This document shows, one piece after another, positions 9,622 to 18,069 of a DNA stretch of 64,000 nucleotides. Positions within the stretch are counted from its first letter, which is position 1. Each line of letters opens with the position of its first letter. This DNA is from Sphingomonas sp. (GTDB lineage: Bacteria > Pseudomonadota > Alphaproteobacteria > Sphingomonadales > Sphingomonadaceae), in the NCBI RefSeq assembly GCF_017304615.1, contig NZ_JAFKLZ010000002.1, positions 620,001 through 684,000 on the forward strand, given 5' to 3'. The translations under genes were made by a program, and so were the position numbers. The notes beneath the pieces were generated by a model. That model was given only the letters and a program-made list of their open reading frames with translations. It was not told where the DNA came from and did not search any database.

Positions 9622-9717
9622 CCGCCGCGGCAAAGCCGCGTCGTCGGCCATGGCTTCGCCATGCCGGCCGTGCTTCTTGCGATTCGCGAAATAGCGCCGC
9701 TATTTCGCGGCAAGAAG
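9622..9717. repeat. Three consecutive hairpins; the last is a long perfect stem-loop
   Basis: CGCGGC-AAA-GCCGCG (9626-9640) is followed by a second hairpin built on ATGGC-TTC-GCCAT (about 9650-9662). The third has arms CGCGAAATAGCG (9685-9696) and CGCTATTTCGCG (9698-9709) around a single base, extended by CTTCTTGC (9673-9680) pairing with GCAAGAAG (9710-9717). The third hairpin ends one base before the tRNA-Gly 3' sequence. Read on the minus strand it sits just where a terminator of a tRNA gene would be. Confidence 0.75.
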
Positions 9718-9718
9718 C

Positions 9719-9739
9719 TGGAGCGGGCGAAGGGATTCG
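9719..9739 (-). other. Candidate attachment site: 21-bp copy of tRNA-Gly(GCC) 3' end
   Basis: These 21 bases are identical to the first 21 of the 47-bp tRNA fragment at 59330-59376 and in the same orientation. Read on the minus strand they are the T-arm 3' side, the acceptor strand and CCA of a tRNA-Gly(GCC). Beyond 9739 the match stops, so no tRNA gene is present here. Together the two copies look like direct-repeat island junctions at the 3' end of a tRNA gene on the minus strand. Confidence 0.65.
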
Positions 9740-10143
9740 TTCGCTACCGTCATTCCTCAAGGCCACCGTGTAACCTTCAACAGCGGCTTATGGGCCGTCT
9801 GCCGACTGTCAGGTTCCGGGCAGCGAACCCCAGATAGCTGCCCTTCCTCGCGCCGCCGCAGCGATGACGGCTGTCGACCAGGGCCAGTCTTTCAATCCTA
9901 CTACGGTGAACGTCCGGCCCTGATGGAAGCGGCCGATCGGACTGGTCGAAGCGGGCCATTGGCAACGCGCCCAAGTGTTGACATTCGTGCCGCTCGTGCC
10001 CGATCCGGCAGCCGCCCCTCATTGATCTCCATATCACGATCGCTTTCAACCGATCGCAACGCGTCGTGCATCCTTTGCACTTGTCCTGAACCGGCAGCCG
10101 TCGGATCGACATGCACTGTCTGTCCGTTAGCGAGCAATTTCAG

Positions 10144-10743
10144 ATGCGCTATTTCCTCGCTCGCCATGGTGAGACCGTCTATAATGCGGCCGCCCGAATT
10201 CAGGGCAACAGCGTCCATACGCCACTCAGCCGCACCGGCATCGCTCAGGCCGAAGCGATGGGCGCGGCGCTTGCCGATTTCCTGGCCGACCCTCGCGAAA
10301 TCGACATCTGGGCATCGACGGCGGGACGGGCGTTGCAAACCGTCGCGATCATTGTCGAGCATCTTCACCGGGATTTCCTCGACGTGTCCACCGATCCTCG
10401 ACTGGTCGAACTGGAGGTTGGCGCGTGGGAGGGGCGGCTCTACGCGGACGTCATTGCTGCGGACGGCGTGATCCTGTGCACCGATCGGCGTCTTTTCACG
10501 GTGCAGCCGCCTGGCGGAGAGGATTATCCGACCGTTGCGGCGCGGCTGCGGGACTGGCTGGTGACGCTGTCACCCGACCGGGATGTGCTGGTGGTGAGTC
10601 ACGGCATGACGCTGCGCGTCTTGCGGGGGCTGTTGGCGGGCGGTGAACCGTTCAACGGTGTGCCGATCGCGGAGGATGCGCCGCAGGGAACCATGTTCCT
10701 TGTCGAGAACGGGATCGAGACCCGGCTCCACCTGATGACCTGA
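10144..10743 (+). CDS. Histidine phosphatase (phosphoglycerate mutase-like)
   Basis: From ATG 10144 the protein starts MRYFLARHGETVYN, with the phosphate-accepting RHG motif of this superfamily. A second conserved histidine occurs in VVSHGMTLRVLRG near the C-terminus. Length (199 aa) suits a stand-alone member. An upstream ATG at 10111 would add 11 residues before the conserved beta strand; neither start has a strong Shine-Dalgarno sequence. Substrate cannot be read from sequence. It lies just inside the proposed island. Confidence 0.85.
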   Translation: MRYFLARHGETVYNAAARIQGNSVHTPLSRTGIAQAEAMGAALADFLADPREIDIWASTAGRALQTVAIIVEHLHRDFLDVSTDPRLVELEVGAWEGRLYADVIAADGVILCTDRRLFTVQPPGGEDYPTVAARLRDWLVTLSPDRDVLVVSHGMTLRVLRGLLAGGEPFNGVPIAEDAPQGTMFLVENGIETRLHLMT

Positions 10744-10870
10744 GCCCTTCAAACTGGTCCATTTTATGTGGGAAAATCCCGGTTAGGTTTGGCAGGTGCC
10801 GAACGAGGGAATCCGCCGATGAAGAAGTCGAGGTTCAGCGAGCAGCCGAGCCCGGGAGATCGTCGGCTAT

Positions 10871-11671
10871 TTGCAGGCGAGCTACCAGGTCAGCGAACGG
10901 CGAGCCTGCGGCGCGTTTCCGATCAATCGATCGACCCAGCGCTACCAGTCCCGCCGCCTCGATCAGGCCGGCCTCAAGATGCGGATCAAGGAGTTGGCTG
11001 CGACCCGTGTTCGCTACGGGTGCCGACGCATCCACGTGTTGCTCCGGCGCGAAGGCTGGGAGATCAACCATAAGCGAACGCACCGCCTGTATCGCGAGCT
11101 GGGGCTGCAGCTGCGCAACAAGACACCCAAGCGCAAGGTGAAGGCGAAGCTGCGCGACGACCGGACGACGGCAACGGCACCGAACGAGTGCTGGTCGATG
11201 GATTTCCTGTCGGACCAGCTTTTCGACGGGCGCAAGATCCGCGTGTTGTCGATCGTGGACAACTTCACGCGCGTGTCGCCGGCCCTCGACGTATGGACGA
11301 GCTACCGCGGCGCCGACGTTGTTGAGACGCTTGACCGCATCGCAGCGGCATACGGCCGCCCCAGACGCATTCGTCTGGACAATGGCCCTGAGTTCATCTC
11401 GAAGGACCTCGATCTATGGGCCTATCAGCACGATGTGGTGCTGGACTTCAGCCGACCCGGCAAACCCACCGACAATGCGTTCGCCGAAGCCTTCAACGGT
11501 CGCGTGCGGGCCGAATGCCTCAACGCGTTCTGGTTCTTGAGCTTGGACGACGCTCGGGTAAAATGTGAGGCATGGCGGCGGGACTATAACGAGCTCCGTC
11601 CGCACAGCTCCCTCGGCAACCAAACCCCGATGGAGCGCGCTTTTTCGTCAGGGCAGGCATGCCTGCCCTGA
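10871..11671 (+). CDS. IS3-family transposase OrfB (DDE integrase core)
   Basis: 266 aa from the first ATG, though in this group OrfB is normally made as a frameshift fusion with OrfA, which is missing here. HTH_21-like region (VRYGCRRIHVLLRREGW) is followed by the integrase core: first D in CWSMDFLSD, second D in IRLDNGPEF, and the glutamate in NAFAEAFNGRVR. The C-terminal YNELRPHSSLG is typical. All three catalytic acids are present. The stop codon falls inside a strong palindrome. Confidence 0.85.
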   Translation: MQASYQVSERRACGAFPINRSTQRYQSRRLDQAGLKMRIKELAATRVRYGCRRIHVLLRREGWEINHKRTHRLYRELGLQLRNKTPKRKVKAKLRDDRTTATAPNECWSMDFLSDQLFDGRKIRVLSIVDNFTRVSPALDVWTSYRGADVVETLDRIAAAYGRPRRIRLDNGPEFISKDLDLWAYQHDVVLDFSRPGKPTDNAFAEAFNGRVRAECLNAFWFLSLDDARVKCEAWRRDYNELRPHSSLGNQTPMERAFSSGQACLP

Positions 11672-11677
11672 CGAAAA
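11642..11677. terminator. 17-bp perfect inverted repeat at end of IS3 orfB
   Basis: Arms TTTTCGTCAGGGCAGGC (11642-11658) and its complement (11661-11677) are separated by only 2 bases, with T-runs and A-runs at the outer edges. It can terminate transcription on either strand and contains the orfB stop. Confidence 0.7.
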
Positions 11678-11775
11678 GAGAAGCCGGTTTTCTCACAAAG
11701 ACCGGACCAGAGATGGGGTGAAGCTCACCTCGATCCAGACTGTCATAGTCGATGGACCACTCAGAAGGGGGCAGC

Positions 11776-12000
11776 TCAGGTCTTTAAATCCTCGACCGTC
11801 GCCCTTTTACGCCACTTCGCCACAGTCTTCGGGTTGATCCCCAGCTCACGGCTCAGCGTCGCGAGCGAAGCTTGCGACATGCTGTATTGCTGCTCGGACG
11901 GCGTGCGTGGTCGTGGCGCACCCATGACGTACCTGTCCCATACGGCTTCCTTCCATTCCAACGAAAGGATCGCACCATCAAACCGGGGGATCAAACACCT
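11776..12000 (-). pseudogene. IS481-family element: left end and truncated transposase
   Basis: Starting at 12000, the sequence AGGTGTTTGATCC looks like an element end. A transposase start follows at ATG 11941 (MGQVRHGCATTTHAV), with a 1-base insertion near 11880 moving the reading into the frame SQASLATLSRELGINPKTVA, the N-terminal helix-turn-helix of this family. It stops at DLKT (11776) with no catalytic domain. A catalytic-domain piece of the same family lies at 41281-41412. Confidence 0.65.
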
Positions 12001-12141
12001 AATCGCGGCGCTATCGGGAACGACATGCTCCAGGAGTTCGCGAAGCGCTGCGACATCCCATTGCCCCTGATCGAGGTCGCGCAGACGGCGGCCGACAATC
12101 TCGTCGCTGGTCAGGCTGAACAGCTTGAGAAACGCGCGGCT
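12001..12141 (-). pseudogene. PAS-domain fragment of a sensor kinase
   Basis: About 47 residues, in frame with the IS630 remnant, read RAFLKLFSLTSDEIVGRRL then DLDQGQWDVAALRELLEHV. This resembles the PAS/PAC segment of CheR- or histidine-kinase-linked proteins. No neighbouring sequence completes a kinase, so it is a scrap trapped between two IS remnants. The family call rests on remembered consensus only. Confidence 0.45.
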
Positions 12142-12843
12142 ATGGGCAGGGAGGTTGTCCATGATGACGACATCGCCGGGCTTTAGCGTCGGCGCCAGCA
12201 CCTGCTCGGTATAGGCAAGGAACCACTCGCCCGTCATCGGGCCGTCGAGGACCATCGGTGCGGTCATGCCGGTCAGCCGCAGAGCGCCGGTAACCGTCGT
12301 CGTCTTCCAATGGCCATGCGGGATACTCGCCCGGAGCCGCTGCCCGCGCGGCGCGCGGCCGTGCAGCCGCGCCATCTTGGTGCTCGCCCCGGTCTCGTCG
12401 ATGAAGACGAGGGTGTGGGGGTCGAGATCGAGCTGGCCGTCGAACCATGCCTCGCGGCGCTCTACGACATCGGGACGATCCTGCTCCGCTGCATGCCCGG
12501 ACTTTTTTTGAGCGTGATCTTCCGGCGCGCGAAGAACCGCCACAGCGTCGCGATGCCGACAGTGACGCCGTGTCCGGCGAGCAGCTCGCGCAGTTCGGCA
12601 AGGGTGATGTCCGGCTGTCTGGCGATCGCGCTGAGGATCACGTCCGCGTGCGCCTCGACCCGAGCGACGGTCGCCACCTTGCTGCCGGGGTGCAGCCGTA
12701 CCGGTCCGCCGCGCCAGCGCGTGCCACCGGATCGCACTCGACACGCTGACCCCGAACCGCGCCGCCGCCTGGCGCCGCGATAGACCGCCGTCGATCACCG
12801 CCACCACCCGCTCACGAAGATCAATCGACAGCGCTTTGGTCAT
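12142..12843 (-). pseudogene. IS630-family transposase, frameshifted and truncated
   Basis: The N-terminus (MTKALSIDLRERVVAVIDGG, then RRQAAARFGVS) is an IS630 helix-turn-helix. The homologous reading leaves the first frame near 12660 (after GGDRRSG), continues in another frame as RVEAHADVILSAIARQPDITL, and returns near a run of seven T at 12503-12509. The catalytic D (FIDETGAS) and second D (VVIMDNLPAH) are present, but homology stops at NLPAH (12142), so the third acidic residue and C-terminus are lost. The open frame then runs by chance into two unrelated fragments. Confidence 0.75.
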
Positions 12844-13211
12844 GCATGCCAGCCTCCCTCGCCAGCACGCAGCTTGAATCAGATCGCGACCGCCTTGGGA
12901 ATCCCCAACGAGTCTGTCAGCTCGGAAGATGCTCTAGGAAAAATTGGCGATGGCAGGCCCTTTATTAATCCGCGAGCGGGCGGTTTTTTCGCGCACGCCG
13001 CGTTGGATATCTGAAAGGTCTGCCTTCGGCGATCGTTTCGCATCGCGTTTTCCCGGTGGCCAATTCCGGCCAACGAAGAAAAGGGATGGGACATTTCCTC
13101 ATTTGACCCAGCCGACACGGGACCTGCTTGGAACGCCGGACGAAAAATTGGCGCGAAGCGAGCGCTGAAGCCGAAGAGATTTGGGCCATTCGCTTCATGC
13201 TCGACCACGCC

Positions 13212-13320
13212 AAGAAGGTTCGGGGTCGGGCGGTCCAAATCCTGCTCGGCCATACCAGGATCGAGAGCACGGTGCGGTACCTTGGCGTTGACATTGAGGA
13301 CGCCCTCGCGCTCGCCGACG
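13212..13320 (+). pseudogene. C-terminal scrap of a tyrosine recombinase
   Basis: The + strand encodes GRAVQILLGHTRIESTVRYL followed by GVDIEDALALAD, the end of many phage-type integrases, with the conserved H (GHT) and the tyrosine nucleophile (VRYLG). Upstream and downstream sequence in this frame has no further similarity, so only about 36 residues remain. Confidence 0.65.
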
Positions 13321-13533
13321 GATCTGGACCAGCTGCTGTCGCCATGTCCGCGCACATCGACAGCGATTGCGCGAAACCCCGCATCGGCCAGATCGCTCAT
13401 TACCCGCTTCCAAGCGCGCCGGGTCTGACCGCCCCCATGGGCGAGCAGGACCGGCATTGCTCCTCGCCCCCCGGGCCTCAGCCACAAGAGTTAGGCCTCC
13501 AGAACCTTCGATCGAGAGTATTTCCGTCTGCAC
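13321..13533 (-). pseudogene. N-terminal scrap of an alpha/beta hydrolase, frameshifted
   Basis: Minus-strand reading begins MQTEILSIEGSGGLTLVAEA, then after a shift near the C/G run at about 13465 continues in another frame as MPVLLAHGGGQTRRAWKRV and AIAVDVRGHGDSSW. These are the first strands, HGGG oxyanion region and RGHGDS motif of an alpha/beta hydrolase. The nucleophile elbow and everything after it are missing, replaced by the inverted integrase scrap. Confidence 0.65.
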
Positions 13534-13560
13534 TCATTAGCCTCTATAGTATAAAATGGC

Positions 13561-14781
13561 TTAGACCAGGCTTCGGAGCGGAACCTGCAGGTCACCTGCG
13601 GCGCTAAGGTCGACGGACGCGCGTCGTTCAACCAGCCGTCGACCGACCGCCATGTCCGCGCCCCGGTTGACGGTAAGGACACCTTCTACAATTCCCTCCG
13701 AGAGGAAGAGGGCGGTAAAGGCGTCGGACTCCAGGTCCCCGCGCAGGACTAGCCTGAGGCTGTCGTCGATCCGTCCTGCGACCTGGATGTTGCAGTCATA
13801 CTGGTCGGACCAGAACCAGCAGGGCTGGAGATACCCGCCAGCGCCGCCCAATATTGCGGCGGCCGCGACCTCCGCCTGATCGGCGGCATTGCGAAAGGTC
13901 TCCAGCCTGACCCGCGTGCCGAAGAAGCCGGGCTGGTTGCTCACGTCGCCCGCTGCCCAGACATGGGGATCGCTCGTCCGGCCCCGCGCATCGACCACGA
14001 TCCCGTTGGCCACACGCAGGCCTGCGGTCGCGGCGAGTTCGACGTTGGGATCGACGCCGATGCCCACCACCACGGCGTCCGATTCCAGCCGCACGCCGTT
14101 GGTCAGGATCACGGTGCGTACCGTACCGCCTTCCCGCTCCAGCGCAGAGACGCCCACTCCGTAATGCGCGGTCACGCCCCGCGCCCTGTGGAGTTCCGAT
14201 AACCACCCTCCGAAACGGCCACCCAGCGTGCGCAGCATGGCCGCGCCGCCCGGTTCCACGGCGGTGACCCGACATCCGGCCTGGACGGCACTCGCCGCGA
14301 CCTCCGCGCCGATCACGCCCATCCCCACCACGACGATCGCGGCCCCCGGCCGAAGCGCCGCGCGCAGGTCGTCCGCATCGGCGCGGGTCCTGAGGTGATG
14401 CACGTTAGCCGCATCCGCGCCCGGAAGATTGAGCCTGCGCGCCCGCGCGCCGGTGGCCAGCAGGACCCGATCTGCCGGGATGCAGCGGCTGTCGGCCAGC
14501 CGCAGTTGGCCCCCGGCACGGTCCAGCGCCTCGACCCTCGTCCCGAGTATCAGGTCGATCTGATTGTCGTCGTACCACCGCTCGTCTCGAAGCTCGAACC
14601 CCGCCGGCACCGTGTCCGACCGCAAACATTCTTTGGACAGCATCGGCCGTTGATAGGGCCGCCACGGCTCCTCGCCGATCAGCACGACGCGCCCCTCGAA
14701 CCCGCCGGAGCGGACGGCGGCCGCCGCCTGAGCGCCGGCAAGATTGGCGCCGACTATAGCGATCGTTCCGATCATGGTCAT
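13561..14781 (-). CDS. Ferredoxin reductase of an aromatic-ring dioxygenase
   Basis: This 406-aa FAD protein resembles the BphA4/HcaD reductases that pass electrons from NADH to the Rieske ferredoxin of ring-hydroxylating oxygenases. The FAD-binding motif is IVGANLAGAQAA at the N-terminus. A second glycine motif, VVVGMGVIGAEVA, binds NADH, and the FAD-binding VWAAGDVSN lies at about residue 275. The PYQRPMLSKE segment is typical of the family. It follows the TonB receptor by 24 bp and is probably in its operon. The partner ferredoxin is encoded separately at 25260-25580. Confidence 0.88.
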   Translation of the reverse strand: MTMIGTIAIVGANLAGAQAAAAVRSGGFEGRVVLIGEEPWRPYQRPMLSKECLRSDTVPAGFELRDERWYDDNQIDLILGTRVEALDRAGGQLRLADSRCIPADRVLLATGARARRLNLPGADAANVHHLRTRADADDLRAALRPGAAIVVVGMGVIGAEVAASAVQAGCRVTAVEPGGAAMLRTLGGRFGGWLSELHRARGVTAHYGVGVSALEREGGTVRTVILTNGVRLESDAVVVGIGVDPNVELAATAGLRVANGIVVDARGRTSDPHVWAAGDVSNQPGFFGTRVRLETFRNAADQAEVAAAAILGGAGGYLQPCWFWSDQYDCNIQVAGRIDDSLRLVLRGDLESDAFTALFLSEGIVEGVLTVNRGADMAVGRRLVERRASVDLSAAGDLQVPLRSLV

Positions 14782-14805
14782 GCCGGCCTCGTCGGTCCCC
14801 GCTAC

Positions 14806-17007
14806 CTAGAAGCGGATTTCCGCACCGATACCGACGCGCCGCGGCCGTTCGTAGATAATATAGGTGCCAAGCGGACCCGGCGAGATTTGCTGTGCCACCT
14901 TCGCGTTGGTCAGATTGTTCACGAACAAGCTAAAACTGATCTTCTCGCCGGGAAGGCGCCAGCCGATTTCCCCGGACAAAGTCGTATAGGAAGCCTGCAC
15001 CAACGAATTGAGGAAGTCATAATAGACCTTGCCGCTGTGGAACAGGTTCGCGCTCGCGGTGAGGCGGCTTTTGCCGATGTCGACGCCATACGTACCGCCC
15101 AGATTAAAGGTATAGCGCGGTGTGCGGATCATCCATTTGCCGGAAACATCTGCGGAGCTCACGATATTGCCGCCGGTTGTTCTAGGGATGAAGACCTGCG
15201 CCTGGGGAAACTTGTCATATTCGGCATGTGTGTAGACCGCCGAGGCGCGGAGGTTGAGGTCGTGTATGGGAACAACAGTGACTTCCAGCTCTCCGCCGTA
15301 GATCTTCGCGTTCGCCGCATTCTGCAAGATGAAGGCATTGCTGGCCGAACGCGCCGTCACCTGCAGGTCGCTATAGTCATAGCGATAGACCGACAGGTTG
15401 GTCCTGAGCCATGACGCAGGGTCCACTTTCAACCCAATTTCGCTCGCCTTGATCGACTCCGGATTCACCGCGATTGGCGACGTGCCGAAGGTATTGAACA
15501 CCCCGCTCTTGAAACCGGTGCCGTAGCTTGCATACACATTAGCGTGATTGGCAAAATTATATCGCAGCGCAGCGCGATAGGTAAATTTGTCAAATGATCT
15601 GCGGGCGGTGCCGAACGGCAGCGGTGTGCCATTTACCGATTGCTCGAAGGTACGTTTCTCGGTCGTGTAGCGCACACCTCCCGTAAAGAAGAGAGAATCG
15701 ACGATCTCGTAAGTGCCCTCCGCAAAGCCTGCAAAGGAGGTTGTCGTGACCTTCGGCTCAAGTAGCGTTTGGCTCGGCACCGCAGTGGGAGATGTCGCGC
15801 TGTAGACGAACACCGGTTGTTCGCCGGTCAGGCGAAACGCATAGGCTCCGAGGATCCATTTGAAGCGCCCGACACCGGTGGAAAGCAGCCGCACCTCCTG
15901 GCTATACGTCTTGGGCCGGACCCGCATGTCAGTATAGCCCAGCAGAATGTTCGAGGCGTCCGAATCGGCGAATTGATTTACCCGCGTTGCCATGAAGGCA
16001 CTAGTAGTCTCTAGGCTCACACCGCCCAGATCGAATTGCGTGCGCAGCGACAGATCGAACCGGTTGTAGTCGGACCGACCGCGCCCGTTGAGCGCTGCCT
16101 CCCATGGCTGGTCGGCAATAATCACTCCTGGGAATGGCGCAGCGGCGGTGTTTCCCCGGAACGGCTGCTGCGACGCCACCTGATCTTTCGAATCGACATA
16201 CGCCGCGGTCAGGATGATTTTTGCCGAATCGCTGGGTTCGAACATTAGCTTGCTGCGTAGCGAAATCGTCCGCGCAGCGCCCAACGTTCCACCGGTGTTG
16301 AGGTCACTGATGTAACCGTCGCTCTTGCGGTATAACACCGCAAGATCGGCTGCGACTGTTTTGCCAAGCCCTCCGGTCACATAACCGCGAACATCGACGT
16401 CATTCGCCTCTTCTCGGGAGCGACCGTAGCGCGCGGCGATCCGGCCACTCGTCGTGAAACTGGGATCCGGCGTGATGACGTTGACCAGCCCGCCAGTGGC
16501 ATTGCGGCCGAACACGGTGCCCTGCGGGCCGCGCAACACCTCGACCCGCTCGACCTGGACGAGGTCGATCTGCGTCGAATATGGGTCCGCCTGATAGATG
16601 CCATCGACGTAGATCGCGACATTACTCTCGTCCCCGGTAGAATTCCCTGCCGAACCGACTCCGCGAATGCTCGGCTGCATCACGTTTTGATTACGACCGC
16701 CGTTAAATGCCGGAATGATCTGAGTGAGGTTGCGAACGTCGCGTACGCCAGAACTTGCAAGCGCTTCGCCACCGATCGCCGTCACCGTCACCGGAATATT
16801 CTGAAGCCGTTCTTCACGGCGCGTAGCGGTGACCACGATGTCGGCAATGCCGCTGTTATCGGGCGGGGTCGCGGCGGGGGTCGTCGGCGTGTCCTGCGGC
16901 GTGGCCGCAGCGGAAGGAACTGGCGCGACCGCTTGCGCCTGCGCGATCGCCGGGAAACTCACCGCGCAAAATAATGCGAACGGCCGCTTCAGAACCTGCA
17001 TTCCCAT
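14806..17007 (-). CDS. TonB-dependent outer-membrane receptor
   Basis: The start at 17007 (MGMQVLKRPFALFCAVSFPA, signal peptide) has AGGGGAGAGG just upstream and is preferred over the longer frame from 17058. The plug domain shows the ENIPVTVTAIGG-like stretch (QNIPVTVTAIGGEALASSGV), PSIRGVGSAGN and RVEVLRGPQGTVFGRNATGG. The rest is a 22-strand barrel ending in the aromatic RF C-terminus. Sphingomonads use many such receptors to take up hydrophobic or aromatic compounds; position within the catabolic cluster suggests the pathway substrate. A palindrome (17081-17094) lies upstream. Substrate is inference. Confidence 0.88.
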   Translation of the reverse strand: MGMQVLKRPFALFCAVSFPAIAQAQAVAPVPSAAATPQDTPTTPAATPPDNSGIADIVVTATRREERLQNIPVTVTAIGGEALASSGVRDVRNLTQIIPAFNGGRNQNVMQPSIRGVGSAGNSTGDESNVAIYVDGIYQADPYSTQIDLVQVERVEVLRGPQGTVFGRNATGGLVNVITPDPSFTTSGRIAARYGRSREEANDVDVRGYVTGGLGKTVAADLAVLYRKSDGYISDLNTGGTLGAARTISLRSKLMFEPSDSAKIILTAAYVDSKDQVASQQPFRGNTAAAPFPGVIIADQPWEAALNGRGRSDYNRFDLSLRTQFDLGGVSLETTSAFMATRVNQFADSDASNILLGYTDMRVRPKTYSQEVRLLSTGVGRFKWILGAYAFRLTGEQPVFVYSATSPTAVPSQTLLEPKVTTTSFAGFAEGTYEIVDSLFFTGGVRYTTEKRTFEQSVNGTPLPFGTARRSFDKFTYRAALRYNFANHANVYASYGTGFKSGVFNTFGTSPIAVNPESIKASEIGLKVDPASWLRTNLSVYRYDYSDLQVTARSASNAFILQNAANAKIYGGELEVTVVPIHDLNLRASAVYTHAEYDKFPQAQVFIPRTTGGNIVSSADVSGKWMIRTPRYTFNLGGTYGVDIGKSRLTASANLFHSGKVYYDFLNSLVQASYTTLSGEIGWRLPGEKISFSLFVNNLTNAKVAQQISPGPLGTYIIYERPRRVGIGAEIRF

Positions 17008-17080
17008 ATTCCTCTCCCCTTTGCCTCGTTGGGCAACACCAAGATACGCGCAGCTCATCCGGCGGACTTCCCGCTCGTCA

Positions 17081-17094
17081 ATACGTCGTCGTAT
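17081..17094. promoter_or_regulatory. Candidate operator ATAC-N6-GTAT upstream of TonB receptor
   Basis: ATACGTCGTCGTAT has arms ATAC and GTAT 6 bp apart. It is about 74 bp before the receptor start, beside a TTGACA hexamer read on the minus strand near 17111-17116. The same arrangement occurs at 23541-23556 and 32991-33005, with a near-match at 33085-33099. Confidence 0.5.
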
Positions 17095-17119
17095 GTTTAT
17101 AGTCGATTCTTGTCAATAC

Positions 17120-18067
17120 TTATGTTTGCTCGCCCGTGGCGGTGAGGTGCGCGACACCTGCGATCCATCCTGGCGCCGGCCTATATTCCTTCTGTGCGAT
17201 ACGGTATTGACCGGTTGCTCCCATCGCCGCGGACGCGGCGACCCATGCCAAGAGTTCGTTGGCTCCCGAACCCGCGACCGCGTCGACCGCCGCGGTATCC
17301 AAGGCGTCGAGAGCCTCCCAGTCCTGCGCCGCGATCATTTCCAGGACACAAACATCCCAGGCCGGGTTGAGCGGCCGTACCGGCCCCTCCCCGCGCGCGG
17401 CGTCCGCTGCGACGGCAAGAACCTTAGTTTCCCGTGCTCGCTGCTCGTCACGGGTCAGCGCTGCCGCCCCGGTCAGGCGGTCCCGCACCTCCGAGCTCGC
17501 GCCAGCGATGCGGGGCACCAGGGGATCGTGGGACAGCCCGCCCGATGCGGCGAACAGGATCCGCAGGCTACAGCGCCGCGCGAAACGTCCTACCGCTTCG
17601 CCCAGCAGGCGCGCGCGGCGATAGGTCGGCAGCGGCGGGGCGGCACAGTTCACGAAGATCGGCACGACGGGATAGCGGTCCGCCCGGCCGAACATCAGTT
17701 CCCACATCTGGACAAAGCCGTGGTCAACCACCATCGCATAAGAAAGCGCTGCATCCACGTCTCCTGCACGTATCGCGTCGAGCACCTGCAGCGCGAACAC
17801 CTCGTCGACCTTCAGCGGGCCGTCTGACGTTGCCCAGTCACCATAGGAACGCGCAGCCGTCCCGACGCAGAAGCTCGGCATCATACCGTAATTGAAACCG
17901 TGAAAATGGTCGGGCGCGAACTGGATGATGTGATCGGGAGCAAAGTCTTCGATGAAGCTGGCCATCCGGTCGAAAGATGCCTTCACCGCCATGCACGTGG
18001 CATCGTCCGCGAGGTCCGCGTTGAGCATGACGGGGGAGTGCGAGGCACAAGCGAGAGCGAACGGCAT
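17120..18067 (-). CDS. mhpB: 2,3-dihydroxyphenylpropionate-type extradiol dioxygenase
   Basis: This 315-aa class III extradiol (LigB-superfamily) enzyme resembles MhpB, which opens the ring of 2,3-dihydroxyphenylpropionate next to a hydroxyl group using Fe(II). Fe-ligand and catalytic histidines are expected at the ASHSP start, at VVDHGF (H116) and at GGLSHDP (H180). GGGGGAGAA precedes the ATG. It follows the mhpC-like gene by 2 bp. The true substrate could be another 3-substituted catechol. Confidence 0.85.
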   Translation of the reverse strand: MPFALACASHSPVMLNADLADDATCMAVKASFDRMASFIEDFAPDHIIQFAPDHFHGFNYGMMPSFCVGTAARSYGDWATSDGPLKVDEVFALQVLDAIRAGDVDAALSYAMVVDHGFVQMWELMFGRADRYPVVPIFVNCAAPPLPTYRRARLLGEAVGRFARRCSLRILFAASGGLSHDPLVPRIAGASSEVRDRLTGAAALTRDEQRARETKVLAVAADAARGEGPVRPLNPAWDVCVLEMIAAQDWEALDALDTAAVDAVAGSGANELLAWVAASAAMGATGQYRIAQKEYRPAPGWIAGVAHLTATGEQT

Positions 18068-18069
18068 CG

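Larger units (their letters stand above)
9563..10143. other. 580-bp gene-free stretch with hairpins and island junction
   Basis: No open frame here has convincing coding character. The left part holds three hairpins (9622-9717) and the tRNA-derived repeat (9719-9739), listed separately. The right part, about 9740-10143, reads like non-coding sequence with no motif I can name. An open frame on the minus strand (9777-10112) is rejected as coding. Confidence 0.6.
10754..11710 (+). mobile_element. IS3-family element with internally deleted orfA
   Basis: Imperfect terminal inverted repeats are visible: the left end begins CTGGTCCATTTTATGTG and the right end, read inward, begins CTGGTCCGGTCTTTGTG; both continue GAAAA.CCGG. 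No matching target duplication flanks them. The orfA start (MKKSRFSE, 10819) is present, but its coding sequence jumps almost at once into the orfB upstream region (reading REIVGYLQASYQV), so most of orfA has been deleted. orfB is intact. The element is probably not self-mobile. Confidence 0.8.

Noticed and set aside
9777-10112. 111-codon minus-strand frame
   Set aside because: No ribosome-binding site or family; composition is like translated non-coding sequence.
11755-11780. Sequence around GGACCACTCAGAAGGGGGCA as an IS terminus
   Set aside because: It looks like an element end, but no partner repeat or matching element was found in the window.
12879-13487. 202-aa minus-strand protein
   Set aside because: Only part resembles an alpha/beta hydrolase; the rest is the complement of an integrase scrap, so it is a chance fusion of remnants.
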